Below are positions 26,488 to 37,700 of a DNA stretch of 64,000 nucleotides, one piece after another (the first letter of the stretch is position 1; each line of letters begins with the position of its first letter). Source of the stretch: Proteromonas lacertae (taxonomy: Eukaryota > Sar > Bigyra > Opalinata > Proteromonadidae); assembly GCA_002245135.1 (NCBI GenBank), contig NGBS01001163.1, forward strand, positions 248,001-312,000. The letters are read 5' to 3'. Both the position numbers and the translations under genes were made by a program. A model generated the notes under the pieces. That model ran no database searches, was not told the DNA's origin, and worked only from the letters and a program-made list of their open reading frames with translations.

Positions 26488-27679
26488 TTAAAACAACAAA
26501 TGAGTTTTATTAACAACAAACCAATAACAAGCTCCATAAATTACACCAACCAAAATAACAGCAAAAGGATGATTCTCATTATCCCTCTTCTTCTTTTTAT
26601 CTTCTTCTTCTTTATTCTTATGTTTAATTTCTATAGTTTTACCATGTTTAAACTTAGAAGGTGAAGATGGTATATTCTTATTATGAGATAATAATTTCAA
26701 TAATCCTATCTTATAAACAGGAGATGGTGGTTCTTCCATTTCCAAAATATTCTCATCTTTACTCAATTCAAAACTCTAATAACAATATATAATATATAAT
26801 ATACCAAGTTAAGTGAATCACATGTATATTCTATCTCATTATCTTCATTATATGATAAATCGACTGATATATTGCCAATTCAACTTTGATGGTGATTCAA
26901 TTGTTGATAAACTATTATTATTACTACTTTGTATGGATGTATTTAATAATAAACTATTATCATTATCTTCATTATGAGGGAGTGTTAAATTGGGTAAATC
27001 CTTAGATAAATAGATTGTAGCATAAGTTAATTCATTTGGAATATTATTATCATGTTTATTGAATATATTTGTTGATAGTAATGTTAATAACAATAGAAAT
27101 GAATGATATTTGATTGGTTCATTTAGTTTTATATTACATTTTGTACAGAGGGAATTAATATTTTCATCTGTATCTAATAATAGACAGTAATCTTGTAGTG
27201 ATGAGTAAGGAATTGAATTACCTTTTGAAAAGATTGAAAAAATAGTATCAAAGTGTATTCTTTGTGTGTAAGTTGAATTGACAGTATTTGCTATATGCAA
27301 ACAGTTGATAATTTAGATGTTCTAGTGGTATATTCAATTAAGAAATATTGATTAATCAATAGAATTAAAAGGATATGTTGTGTACCTTTTAATTTATCAT
27401 TTAAAAATACTAATGTGTCAAATTTATGTATTATTCTGCTATTTGAAACTTTATCTACAAGTTATTATATCTTCAAAATCAGAGTAGTTGCCAATTAAAT
27501 CCCATAAATTCTCCTATACAATTATAATATATATACTGTACCTAATGATATTATCTCTTCTGGATATACAAAACCAAAATTATCACAATCAATAACCTTG
27601 TACACCAATTCTAACCTCTTATCAAGTGACATATTCTACACATAAATGATATAAAATATACAACATCTGCATCTTCCAT
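26488..27679 (-). CDS. EF-hand protein with C-terminal transmembrane anchor
   Basis: I do not recognise the family. The start MEDAD at 27679 is followed by an intron and then an EF-hand (KVIDCDNFGFVYPEEI) whose loop has D at positions 1 and 3, G at 6 and E at 12. A second region (IFSIFSKGNSIPYSSLQDYC) may be a degenerate EF-hand partner. The C-terminal exon has a basic Lys-rich stretch (HKNKEEEDKKKKRD) followed by one hydrophobic helix (FAVILVGVIYGACYWFVV) and a short tail, giving a tail-anchored topology with the EF-hand in the cytosol. Exon joins at about 26800 (GTATATTA...ATTAG) are clear; those near 26860-26920 and 27300-27440 are doubtful. It is divergent from the transporter gene with a 75-base gap. 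Confidence 0.5.
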
Positions 27680-27754
27680 CTTATTCACAAGAAAGAAAGG
27701 ATTTTATTTTCAAATTCTATCAAACTAGTTTGTTCAAAATAAATTGGTGATAAG

Positions 27755-28848
27755 ATGTTTTGGTTTGTTGCATGGTTCTTTTTAAATATATTTGTCACTG
27801 TTTTAAACAAGCAGTTTTTCTCAATCCTTAAAGCATCTCATAGATGTGTAACCTTAGTATTTTCTTCCTTGATATATTGCTGCAGGTTCATATGATTACT
27901 ACTGGTTCTCTTTCAACCATTCTTTTATGTTTCTTTGGTAAAAAGTATGGAAAAATCAATGTAACAAACCATCAAAACTTTAAGTTGTTTTTGATGTCCA
28001 TCTTATTTATGGCCAATATAGTTTACGGAAATGCAGGTATTAGATATTGTAGTTTAGCTTTTGTACAAGTATATCACCTCAAAATCTAATTATCGTAGAT
28101 GTTTAGATGTACTATTCCATTAATCACAGCAGGCTTATCTTCCATTATATTACACAAAACTGAGCCAAGAAGAATTTGGTTTTCTCTAATCCCCGTTGTT
28201 GTAGGATCAGCTTTACTAACAACAGGTGAAATAACCTTAACAGCTTATGGTTTCTTTATTACTGTACTTGGTTGTGTCTTGTCAAGCCTTAAATCAGTTA
28301 TGACAAAGATGTTTTTAAGTGGTGAAGATAAAATTCCAGTGTTTCAACTGTTAGAATATGTATATAAAATTATATTCATTTTTGTCATTTTTTTAGACTA
28401 ATTTCTATGGTTCATTAGAGTTATTTCCAATCACAATTATGTATGATATGGACTTCTATATGGAATGGGTTCCTTAGTATATATATATTTTTTAATATAA
28501 TTGTGTATCATAGTTCACCTCGTTCTTATTTGTGGTTATTAGCTTTTCATGGATTTTGTGCATTTTTGTTAAATTTAAGTAATTTTGAGGCTAATAAACA
28601 GACTAGTCCATTACTTATATGTGTAGGTGGTAATGTTAAACAAGTATTCTAATTTATTTATGTTTTTTTTCCCTTTAGGTTATTATGGTTATAATTTCAG
28701 TTGTATATTTTGGTAGTAAATTAACTGATATTGGAATTTTAGGTGTAGTTATAACTGTATTAGGTGCAACGTGGTATTCTATCGAGGAGTTGAATAAAAG
28801 AAAAGGTCTTGAGGAGAGAGCTAGAGAGGAGCAGAAAGTAAATAATTA
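27755..28848 (+). CDS. Triose-phosphate/nucleotide-sugar transporter family protein (SLC35E-like)
   Basis: Drug/metabolite-transporter superfamily, TPT branch, with about ten helices once spliced. The N-terminus MFWFVAWFFLNIFVTVLNKQ carries the family's N-K motif. Later blocks are AGIRYCSLAFVQ, the P-x-x-T-A region of helix 4, IPVVVGSALLTTGEITLTAYGF, and the C-terminal SNFEANKQTSPLLICVGGNVKQ. Five exons join by GT-AG introns; the fourth (GTATGATA...CCTTAG, 28441-28477) explains an apparent frame change. Likely a Golgi, ER or plastid-type membrane antiporter for phosphorylated sugars or sugar nucleotides; the substrate cannot be read from sequence. The charged C-terminal tail (about 20 residues) ends at TAG 28848. 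Confidence 0.8.
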
Positions 28849-28977
28849 GATGATATAATATCACTATTTATACATTGTTTGTTGTGTTGGAGAAGGATTT
28901 TATGTTTATTTTTTCAAGCCAAGTCTTTTAATATTAAAATATCATAGAAGATATTCTGTCCGCGATAGATTAAGGTT

Positions 28978-31900
28978 ATGTCATACAGTTTTGGAAACGA
29001 TGTATCTATTTATAAGACTACTATCCATTTTTCTATCCAATTTCTCTTATCTTTATACATTATTATATTTTAGTCTTTTGATACATCAGGATCTGCTCCT
29101 TATTGCGAAGTAAGTGGAGCTGGAATATCTATATTGGATGGAAGATACAAGTATACCCATTCAGTTAATCTTGATAGTCAAACCTCCTATGATGTGAATA
29201 ACGCACCTAAATATATTGGCCCATACGGATTTGAATTAGAAAGAGAATTAGTGAAAGGTTTGTGGAGTTGGACAATCAAAGATGGTTATTCACTTTACTA
29301 TATAGCAACATCAGAAGAACAATATCCTCCAACGAATGGTTGGAGAGTAGCACAAAGTGGGAAAGAACCACCACCAACAATAGTTTATAATGTATATAAT
29401 CATGTTAATATATATTATTTAGTATGGTGAAGTCTATCAGAACAATTATTACAGTCAAAATGACGGTAATGACAATTATATAGAAGATGAAGATGATTAT
29501 GATAGTGGAACAGAAGAATATTTCCAATCTCATTTATTTAAAGCAGCAGAATTAGGAGATTATGAAGAAATAGAAAAATGTTTAAATGATGAATGTGATG
29601 TAGATTTAGACAAAGATGATACTAATGAAACTGCGTTGATAATTGCATGTAGAGAAGGTCATAATCGAATATTGGAATTGTTATTAGAACATGATGGTTC
29701 TATTAATCCACATCCTATGATTGTTAATAATGGGTTACAAGTATATTTATAAACTTATTTATAATTGTCTTTATTGTCTTTATTCTTATTAATTTTTTAT
29801 ATAGGAAGCAATATCAAAGAATCGTCTAAAATGTGTTGAAATATTACTCAATAATCGAAATGGAAAGAAACTAATCAATACATCTGATAAAGAAGGTAAT
29901 TATCCTGTACATTTAGCCGCAACGAATGGTTCTGTAGATATAATGAAATTAGTAGTGGATAATGGAGGTGATATATATTCTAGAAATAGACAACAACAGT
30001 CTGTATTACATATTGCAGCTGCTAATAATCAATATCGTATATATTATTATTGTTATTATTATTATAAATAGAATTATGTCAATATATTCTTAATTTAACA
30101 GAGTCAAAGTTAATCAATGAGAGAGATATCGATGGTAATACTCCAATTCATTTAGCTATATTACATGATTATGAAACTATATGTATACTTTTAATAGATA
30201 ATAAAGTGAATATGGATATTACTAATAATGATAATTTAGATCCATTTGCATTATCAATTACAAAACAATCACAAAAATGCTTGAAATTATTTAATCAAAT
30301 ATTTGGTACAAGTCAAAACAAGCCTTTTAATTTAAATGGTGAAAAAGAAGAAGAGGAAGAACAAGAAGATACAGCAACCAGTATATATATTATATTATAT
30401 TATAGTATTATTATTTATATATAAATATAGATCCATTTCAATATGGTGATAAATTATGGGGTTATTATCTTACAACTAAACACAAATATTGTCCAGTTAA
30501 TTTCTCAGCTGATGGTGATTCAGGCACTTGGAGTGATTATCATTCATTCTTTGATTATAAAGGAAGACAATATTATTTATGTGCACAAACGAATGAATAT
30601 AGTTATAAAGATCCTAGAGGAAATGTATTTATTGTTATTATTTTGAATAGTTTTTTCTTGCTCCAATTGATGAATATTCACACAATAAATCACTCAATGA
30701 TTCAACCTCACTAGCAGATTCATCAATGAATAACAACAATAATGATAAATTACAAAAACAAATAGAAAAAATGAAAAAGAAAATAGAAATGTATAAAAAG
30801 ACAATTAATGAAATGCAAGATCAACATGAAGAAGAAAGACAGAGTATTTTAGATAAACATGAGAAGGATTTAAGAGAAAGAGATAGTAGAATTACCCAAT
30901 ACCAAACAGAAATAAAGATATTACAATCGAATATGGGTAATATTGGTAAAGAAAAAGAGGTACAAAAGAGAGTAAAAGAGTTAGAAAATGAGTTGGAAAG
31001 AAAGGAGAAAGAATTATCAAAACAGGAAGCTATGAATGAAGAATTGAATGAAGAGTTAAGTGAATTAAAAGAAAAAAGTGAAAAGACTAGAAAAGAAATG
31101 AGAGAAAAGCTACAAAGAGAAAAAGAAGAGTTGAAAGTATCTTATGAAGAAGAAAAGAATGAATTATTAAGGAAATTAGAAGAACAGATACAGAAATCAA
31201 AATCAATAGAAAACGGAATGACTGAATATAATGATGAAAAAGAAGATTTAGAAAGAGAATTAACAAACTTTGAAATTGGTTAATGAAGAAAACGAAAATG
31301 AGATAGAAGAGAAGAATGAGAAGATAAAAGAGTTGAATAAAACAATTGATGAATTAAGAGAGAATAATGAAAGAGAGATGGAAGAATTGAAGGAGAAATA
31401 TGAAAATGAAAAAGAAAAGATTAAAAGTTCATTAATGAGTGAAAAAGATACAACAATGAAGGATTATATAGAAAAAATAGAAAAATTAAAAACTGAAAAA
31501 AGTGAAACAAAAAAGAAGTATGAAAAGAAGAAAACTGAGTTAAAAACTGCCTATGAGAATAAATGGAAAGAAATGAAGAAAGAAACTAAAATAGAGATTG
31601 AAGATAAAGATAATAAAATCAAAGAATTATATAATGAAATATCAATAATGAAGGAAAAGTATAAAAAAGAAAAAGATGAAATAAAAATGAAAGAAGAAAT
31701 GGAAAAAGATGAATTAAAGAATAATTATAACAAAGAAAAAGATATAGAAATAAACAACCTAAAGAAAGAATTGAAAGAATATGAAGAAGAGATGGAAAAT
31801 ATGAGAATACAGTATGAAAAAGAGAAGAATGAAATAGAAGAAAAACTTGAAAATGAAAAGAAAGAATTAAAGTCAAATTATAATAATGAGAAAGATATTG

Positions 31901-33480
31901 AAATAAATAATTTGAATAATGAAATTATGAAGTTGAAAAATGAAATCGAAATGTTGAAACAACAATATAAGAAAGAAAAAGAGACTATAATAAATGAATA
32001 TGAAGCAAAAATAAAGGAAATGAAAGAGAATGAATTAGAAAGTGAAAAAGTAAAAGAAATGAGATTAAAAGATGAAGAAAAACAGAAACGAACAATCTCT
32101 AAAATAGAAGAAAATCATCAAAATGAATTAAATGAATTAAATAAGACAATAGAACAATTGAAAAATGAATTGAATGATAGTAAAAATCAAATTGTAGTAA
32201 CAAAACAATCCACTGAAAAACAGTTATTAAAAGAAAGACAAGTATATATTTTTTATATATTTTTTATTTATTACTAATATTTGTAATAGAAAGCTATCAG
32301 TAATGCATGTAAAGACTATCAAGTACAATTAGCTGAATTACAAGAATTATATATTAAAGAACACGAATGGAGAAGGAAATTACATAATGAAATAATTGAG
32401 TTAAAAGGTAATATTAGAGTATATTGTAGAGTCAGACCATTCAATAAAATGGAAATAGAAAAAGGATCAGAGAAATGTACTGAATGTGGTAGTGGTAATG
32501 ATCTTATTAAAATAAACGTATAGTTAATTTTTATATTATTTATTTATAGAAAGGTAGTTTTACCTATTCATTTGAATTTGATGCAATATTTGACGAAGAT
32601 TCTTCTCAGAAACAAGTATTCAATGAAGTTGAACCATTTATTACCTCTGCTCTAGATGGTTTCAATGTATGCATATTTGCTTATGGTCAAACTGGAAGTG
32701 GTAAGACTTATACTATGCAAGGACCAGATGATAATCCAGGTGTAAATCCAAATGCATTGAGTTTAATGTTTGATGAAATAGCAAAGAAAACAACAGTAGA
32801 ATATCATGTCTCTGTAAGTGTATTAGAGATTTATAATGAGACTATTATCGATTTATTAAAGGGAGGTAGAAATAATAGTGTTAATTTGAATATAAGACAA
32901 AGTAAAGAAGGTGGAAATTTTATTGAGAATTTGAGTGAAATTGGAGTCACTAGTTTCAGCGAAGTAATTGGTTTATTGAATACAGCTGGTAAGAATAGAA
33001 GTGTAGGATGTCATAATTTAAATGAACATTCATCTAGGTCACATCTAATCTTAACTGTTCATATCAAAGGATTTAATACAAAGACAAAGAAGAATATTTC
33101 CAGTATGATGAATTTGATAGATTTAGCTGGTAGTGAAAGGGCTGGAAAGACTGGTGTTACTGGTGAAGGATTTGAAGAAGCAAAAGCAATTAACAAAAGT
33201 GTATATATTATATTTATAATCTATTATTATTATTGTGATATAGTTGACATGCTTAGGATCAGTTATGAATTCTTTAGGCAAGAAAGAAAAGCATATTCCT
33301 TACAGAGATTCAAAACTAACACATGTGTTGATGGATAGTCTATCTGGACATTCAAAAACATTAATGTTTGTGAATATCAGTCCTTCTGCTTATAATCTTC
33401 AAGAAACTCTATCTTCACTTCAATTTGCTTCAAGATGCAGAAATGTAGAGTTAGGTCGTGCAGTTAAGAATGAACAATAA
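28978..33480 (+). CDS. Kinesin-14 (C-terminal motor) with N-terminal ankyrin repeats
   Basis: Minus-end-directed type kinesin. The start MSYSFGND (28978) is followed by a unit of unknown type (YKYTHSVNLD ... GLWSWTIKDGYSLYYI), about five ankyrin repeats (ETALIIACREGHNRILELLL, EGNYPVHLAATNGSVDIMKL, GNTPIHLAI) and a related unit (GDKLWGYYLTTKHKYC). A coiled coil of about 450 residues comes next, then the kinesin-14 neck KLHNEIIELKGNIRVYCRVRP. The motor has P-loop GQTGSGKT, switch I NEHSSRSH and switch II DLAGSER. All joins use GTAT...TAG introns except one +1 frame change in the coiled coil (31269-31283), where no intron is possible. Ankyrin repeats on a kinesin-14 are not a usual design. Probable spindle or transport motor with a protein-binding head. 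Confidence 0.8.
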
Positions 33481-33581
33481 TTGATTTATTTTTATCTTTT
33501 GTTGTTGTGTTTTTAAAAATTATTTTGAATTTAGATACGTTTATTTATCCGTTTCATCAAAAATCATTTCTTTTTTATTTG

Positions 33582-34724
33582 ATGAATAAGATTCTTCTAT
33601 TTTGCTTTTTGTTTGCTACATCATTAGCATGTAACAATTATTGCAATGGACATGGTAAGTGTGGTGCTGGTGATAAATGTGCTTGTTTTATGGGTTGGGG
33701 AGGTGCTGACTGTAGTTTAAGAAGTTGTCCATATGATGATGCATTTGTTGATTTACCATTAGGTGATATAAACCATGATGGTAAAGTTGATGATAAACCA
33801 GCTAAAGACGAGTGGAGACCTAAAGGAGGTATTAATGAAAATTTAGACGGATATGTTACAGCCACTAGAGCACACAGATATGCTGAATGTTCAAATGTAG
33901 GTATTTGCAACAGAGATAAGGGTGAATGTGAATGTTTTGAAGGATATGAAGGTAGTGCATGTCAACGTCGTAGTTGTCCATCCAATGCTGAAGGTAAAGT
34001 GTGTAGTGGTCATGGTAGTTGTTTAACAAGTACAACAATCATTCATGATAATGTTGCTTCTGGTAGTACTGCTTATTATGGTTGGGAGAGTGAGAAATAT
34101 ATGAGTTGTTTATGTGATAAAGAATGGGAAGGAATTGATTGCAGTATGAGAAAATGTCCAAAAGGTGTTGATCCAGTTGAAGCAAATTCAGTAAAAGAAT
34201 TTGTTTATGCATTGAAATTAGATAATACAAATAAAGCAATAACAGATAAACCATTACAAATTACATATGATGATGTTGTTTATACTACTCCAGCTGTTAC
34301 ATTTACTGTTGATGGTTCTGAATTTAATGATAAATGTGATAAAACTACAGGAGTATTTAGTGGAAAAGACTTAATTACTACTCATTCTGCTGAATTGGAG
34401 AATATTAGAAGAGCATTATCAAATACACCACTTGCAAGAGCAACTGTAACTATTGGATGTAGAATAGAAACTAGTGGTAGTGTTAACTATGAAACTACAG
34501 CTCAACTTCTTATTTCTCTTCCACCAACAGATTATACTACATTTTCTAAGTCAAATGTAAAAGTAGATGGTTCAACTTCTGATTTTAACCTTATTCCTTC
34601 AACTACAGTAAATGAATATTTATGTAGTAGAAGAGGAACTTGTAATTCTGATACAGGTGAATGTGTTTGTTTCTCAGGATATAGTGGTGAAGCTTGTCAA
34701 AACCAAAGATCAATTGCCTTATAA
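33582..34724 (+). CDS. Secreted EGF-like Cys-rich protein
   Basis: Intronless, 380 residues. Start chosen at the ATG at 33582, since it opens a good signal peptide (MNKILLFCFLFATSLA). Three or four EGF-like units follow: CNGHGKCGAGDKCACFMGWG, AECSNVGICNRDKGECECF, VCSGHGSC ... CDKEWEGIDC, and at the end SRRGTCNSDTGECVCFSGYS. The spacer between the third and last units is beta-rich with few Cys. The arrangement, with R-x-CP after each EGF unit, is one I associate with abundant stramenopile surface or flagellar-hair-associated proteins; that is recollection, not a search result. No anchor, so extracellular matrix or flagellar surface is likely. Codon use looks even and highly expressed. Confidence 0.75.
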   Translation: MNKILLFCFLFATSLACNNYCNGHGKCGAGDKCACFMGWGGADCSLRSCPYDDAFVDLPLGDINHDGKVDDKPAKDEWRPKGGINENLDGYVTATRAHRYAECSNVGICNRDKGECECFEGYEGSACQRRSCPSNAEGKVCSGHGSCLTSTTIIHDNVASGSTAYYGWESEKYMSCLCDKEWEGIDCSMRKCPKGVDPVEANSVKEFVYALKLDNTNKAITDKPLQITYDDVVYTTPAVTFTVDGSEFNDKCDKTTGVFSGKDLITTHSAELENIRRALSNTPLARATVTIGCRIETSGSVNYETTAQLLISLPPTDYTTFSKSNVKVDGSTSDFNLIPSTTVNEYLCSRRGTCNSDTGECVCFSGYSGEACQNQRSIAL

Positions 34725-34799
34725 ATTAGTGTAGAAACACACCAAAACATAAGAATTAATACAATAATTTATATAAAATATAATGTTTTATTTATATAA

Positions 34800-37700
34800 T
34801 TAATCAATATCAACAATGTCACTCGATAATACATTCAATTCTAAGAATGAGCTATCTTTACTCAATATATCATAGGAATCATCACTATTACATTTATAGA
34901 TTATACCCTCACAACTTCCATTATATATCTCATAATTATATTGCTTTTCCTTCCTTTCAATTATTGATTCAATGGTTGGTTTGGCATATGGATATAATTT
35001 ATTTAAATTAATACATTGTCTGTAACAATTGAATGAACTAGCATCAACTATTATATTCTCATAATCAATTTTATCAATCTTCTTATAATCAGGTTTTATT
35101 GTTTTTGTATTGAATTTCACTACACAACCTTCTTTATAATCTAAAAAGTTCAACTCTGATGGTAATTCTTTTATTTGCTTAACAGCTAACATACTATAAA
35201 TAGGAATACTTGAAAATGTTTCATCATTCAATTTCACTTCATATAAATTACTTTCACCTGGATTTGAACCACTACTGGATGAAGATGTACTGGATGATTG
35301 AATACTCATTTTTCTACTTCCATTTCTGCTTGAATCACTATTACTGCTACTGCTGTTAATGCCACTTGATCTTGATTGTCGACTTAACTCCTTTCTTGTT
35401 TTTAAAGCTGGTGGACAAGATATAATACATTTCTTATAAATATTTGTTTTATTTGTAACTTCTTTTACATTGTCATTTTTCAATAATGAACTTTCAACAT
35501 ACACTTCTTCTGATAGATTAAATGCAAATGTCAACATATTAAATGATTCATGTCTAACACCTTTAAACATTCGAATTTCACATTCTTCATTCATCAATTC
35601 TCTTGAGAATATTCCTTTATTGTATTTATAAGTACTAAGTCTTTGTTTTTCTAAAGCTTCATTCTTAGATGTGATTGTTACTCCTGTTTTTGTTGTTTTT
35701 TGAGTAGCTTCTGTTGCTTCTGTTTTGATTGTATCTACTGTTTTGGTTGTTTTACGACTTCTTATACTCTTTTCCATTCTATTTGTATCATTTGTTGTTC
35801 TTCTAATATAAACATCATCTCCACTATTAAATCTCATGAATTTCTGATAAACTTGTTCATCACTTAGTTTAAATTCAGTATTACCATTCTTTGGTCTTAC
35901 TATAAACCTCGCTTCTTCACTCTTTGTATCTCTAAATGATCTTATTACTACTCCTTCATATATCTTATTATTGTAATACCACATTACAACTTCACCAACT
36001 TCATGAGATTTTACTGGACGAATTGTATGCATTGCTAATTTCAGTAATTGTCCTGAAGTGTCATTCTTTGGTTCAACTAATATATAGCCTTCTCTTTGTT
36101 GAGATCTTATATAACCTGTATATAATCTCTCTTTCTTTTGATCATGGTAAATAACTAACTGATTGTTGAAATAAACTGGAAATACTTCAGATAATTGACA
36201 GATCAGTGGTTCTTCATCAAATAACAATACAGTATAACTATAATAAATGAATAAATAATAATATATACTCATCTTCATGATAATTACATTTCTTTACAAT
36301 TCCTACTCGATTTAAATCTTTTATTATTACCCAATCACCTTTCTGATAACCCAACGAGTCTAAGGTTTGACCATAATCTTTTATCTTTCTCAATGTGTTT
36401 GTAAATTCAGATAATTTACTCATTTCATCTTTCCATAGTATAATTATATCTTCAGTTATTGTTAATGGCTTTTCTTGAGCATCCTTTAAAGCTTTATTCA
36501 ATTGATCTTCTTTCGTTAACATCTCTTTTATATCATCCAATACTGTTATTGCTTTTTGAAGTATTTGATGAGCATTATACTAAAAAATAAATAATTATCA
36601 TATATAAATACATCCGTTGTTGAGGATAAATTCAATTTAGCTCTTGATAATATATTATCTCTTTCTGGATCAGATTCAAATGCTTTTATTTCACTTAAAT
36701 GCTCTTTACATTTTCCACCAATTTCAAGCAATTCTAATGAATGATCTTTTGTAACAAGATTCAATTGTTTTAATACTTTTATCAATTCCAATAATTTGGC
36801 TGTTTTCTTCTTACATTCTTCTACATCTTCTTTTACTACAGTTTCTCTATTGATATGTAATTTATGTTCACTATCTTTGATATATTTCTGATATTGTTCT
36901 TTTATTGATATGATGTTGTTATTCTCTAATACTTCTAAAATTTCTTTCTTTTTCGAATCTTCATTCTATACGATATAAAGATAAAAATAAAATAGATAAG
37001 AATATATATATATATACTGTTCTTAAATGGTTTAATGTAGTTTCCATATCAGTAAACTTGTTGTATGTCAAAATATAGGTGTCTCTTTGTAACTTTAAAT
37101 CAACTCTATTAACATAAATAATTATAATATATACAATGCTTTATCAAATTCTACAGCTATTTCTCTTTGTTTGAAAATATCTTCAATCTTCTTCAAATCT
37201 TCCACTATTGGTTTGACTTTCTCCACTTCCTTCTGACATTTATCAACATCATCCGATGTTATATTGTCTTTATTATTCATCTTATCTTCATAAGTTGTTA
37301 TAATATCACCAACTTCCTTTTGTAATTCTTTCAATTCTTGACCATATAGATTCTCAGCTCTATTTAATAAAAATAACGATAATAGATAATAAAATACATT
37401 AATTTAGTTTCTCTTGAAGCACAATCATCTATTTTAATATCATATAATTTATCATCCATATCAGAATAAGTATCATTTGAATATTTTATCACTCTTCTAT
37501 CTGCTTTTAATATTGTAATATATTCCTCTAATTGTCCATATAAATCTTTATCATCAACATTGGGAGTAGAAGGTCTACTTTCTTGTAATAATAATTCTAA
37601 GTCTGTATTTAAGGCATTTATTGATTTACTGGCTTCTTCACATTCATCTACATCATCTTGAGTTATATCATCACTATGATTTTGTATTTTATTTTCGTAA

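Noticed and set aside
28441-28477. Frame break in the transporter
   Set aside because: A 37-base GTATGATA...CCTTAG intron restores a typical helix of the family.
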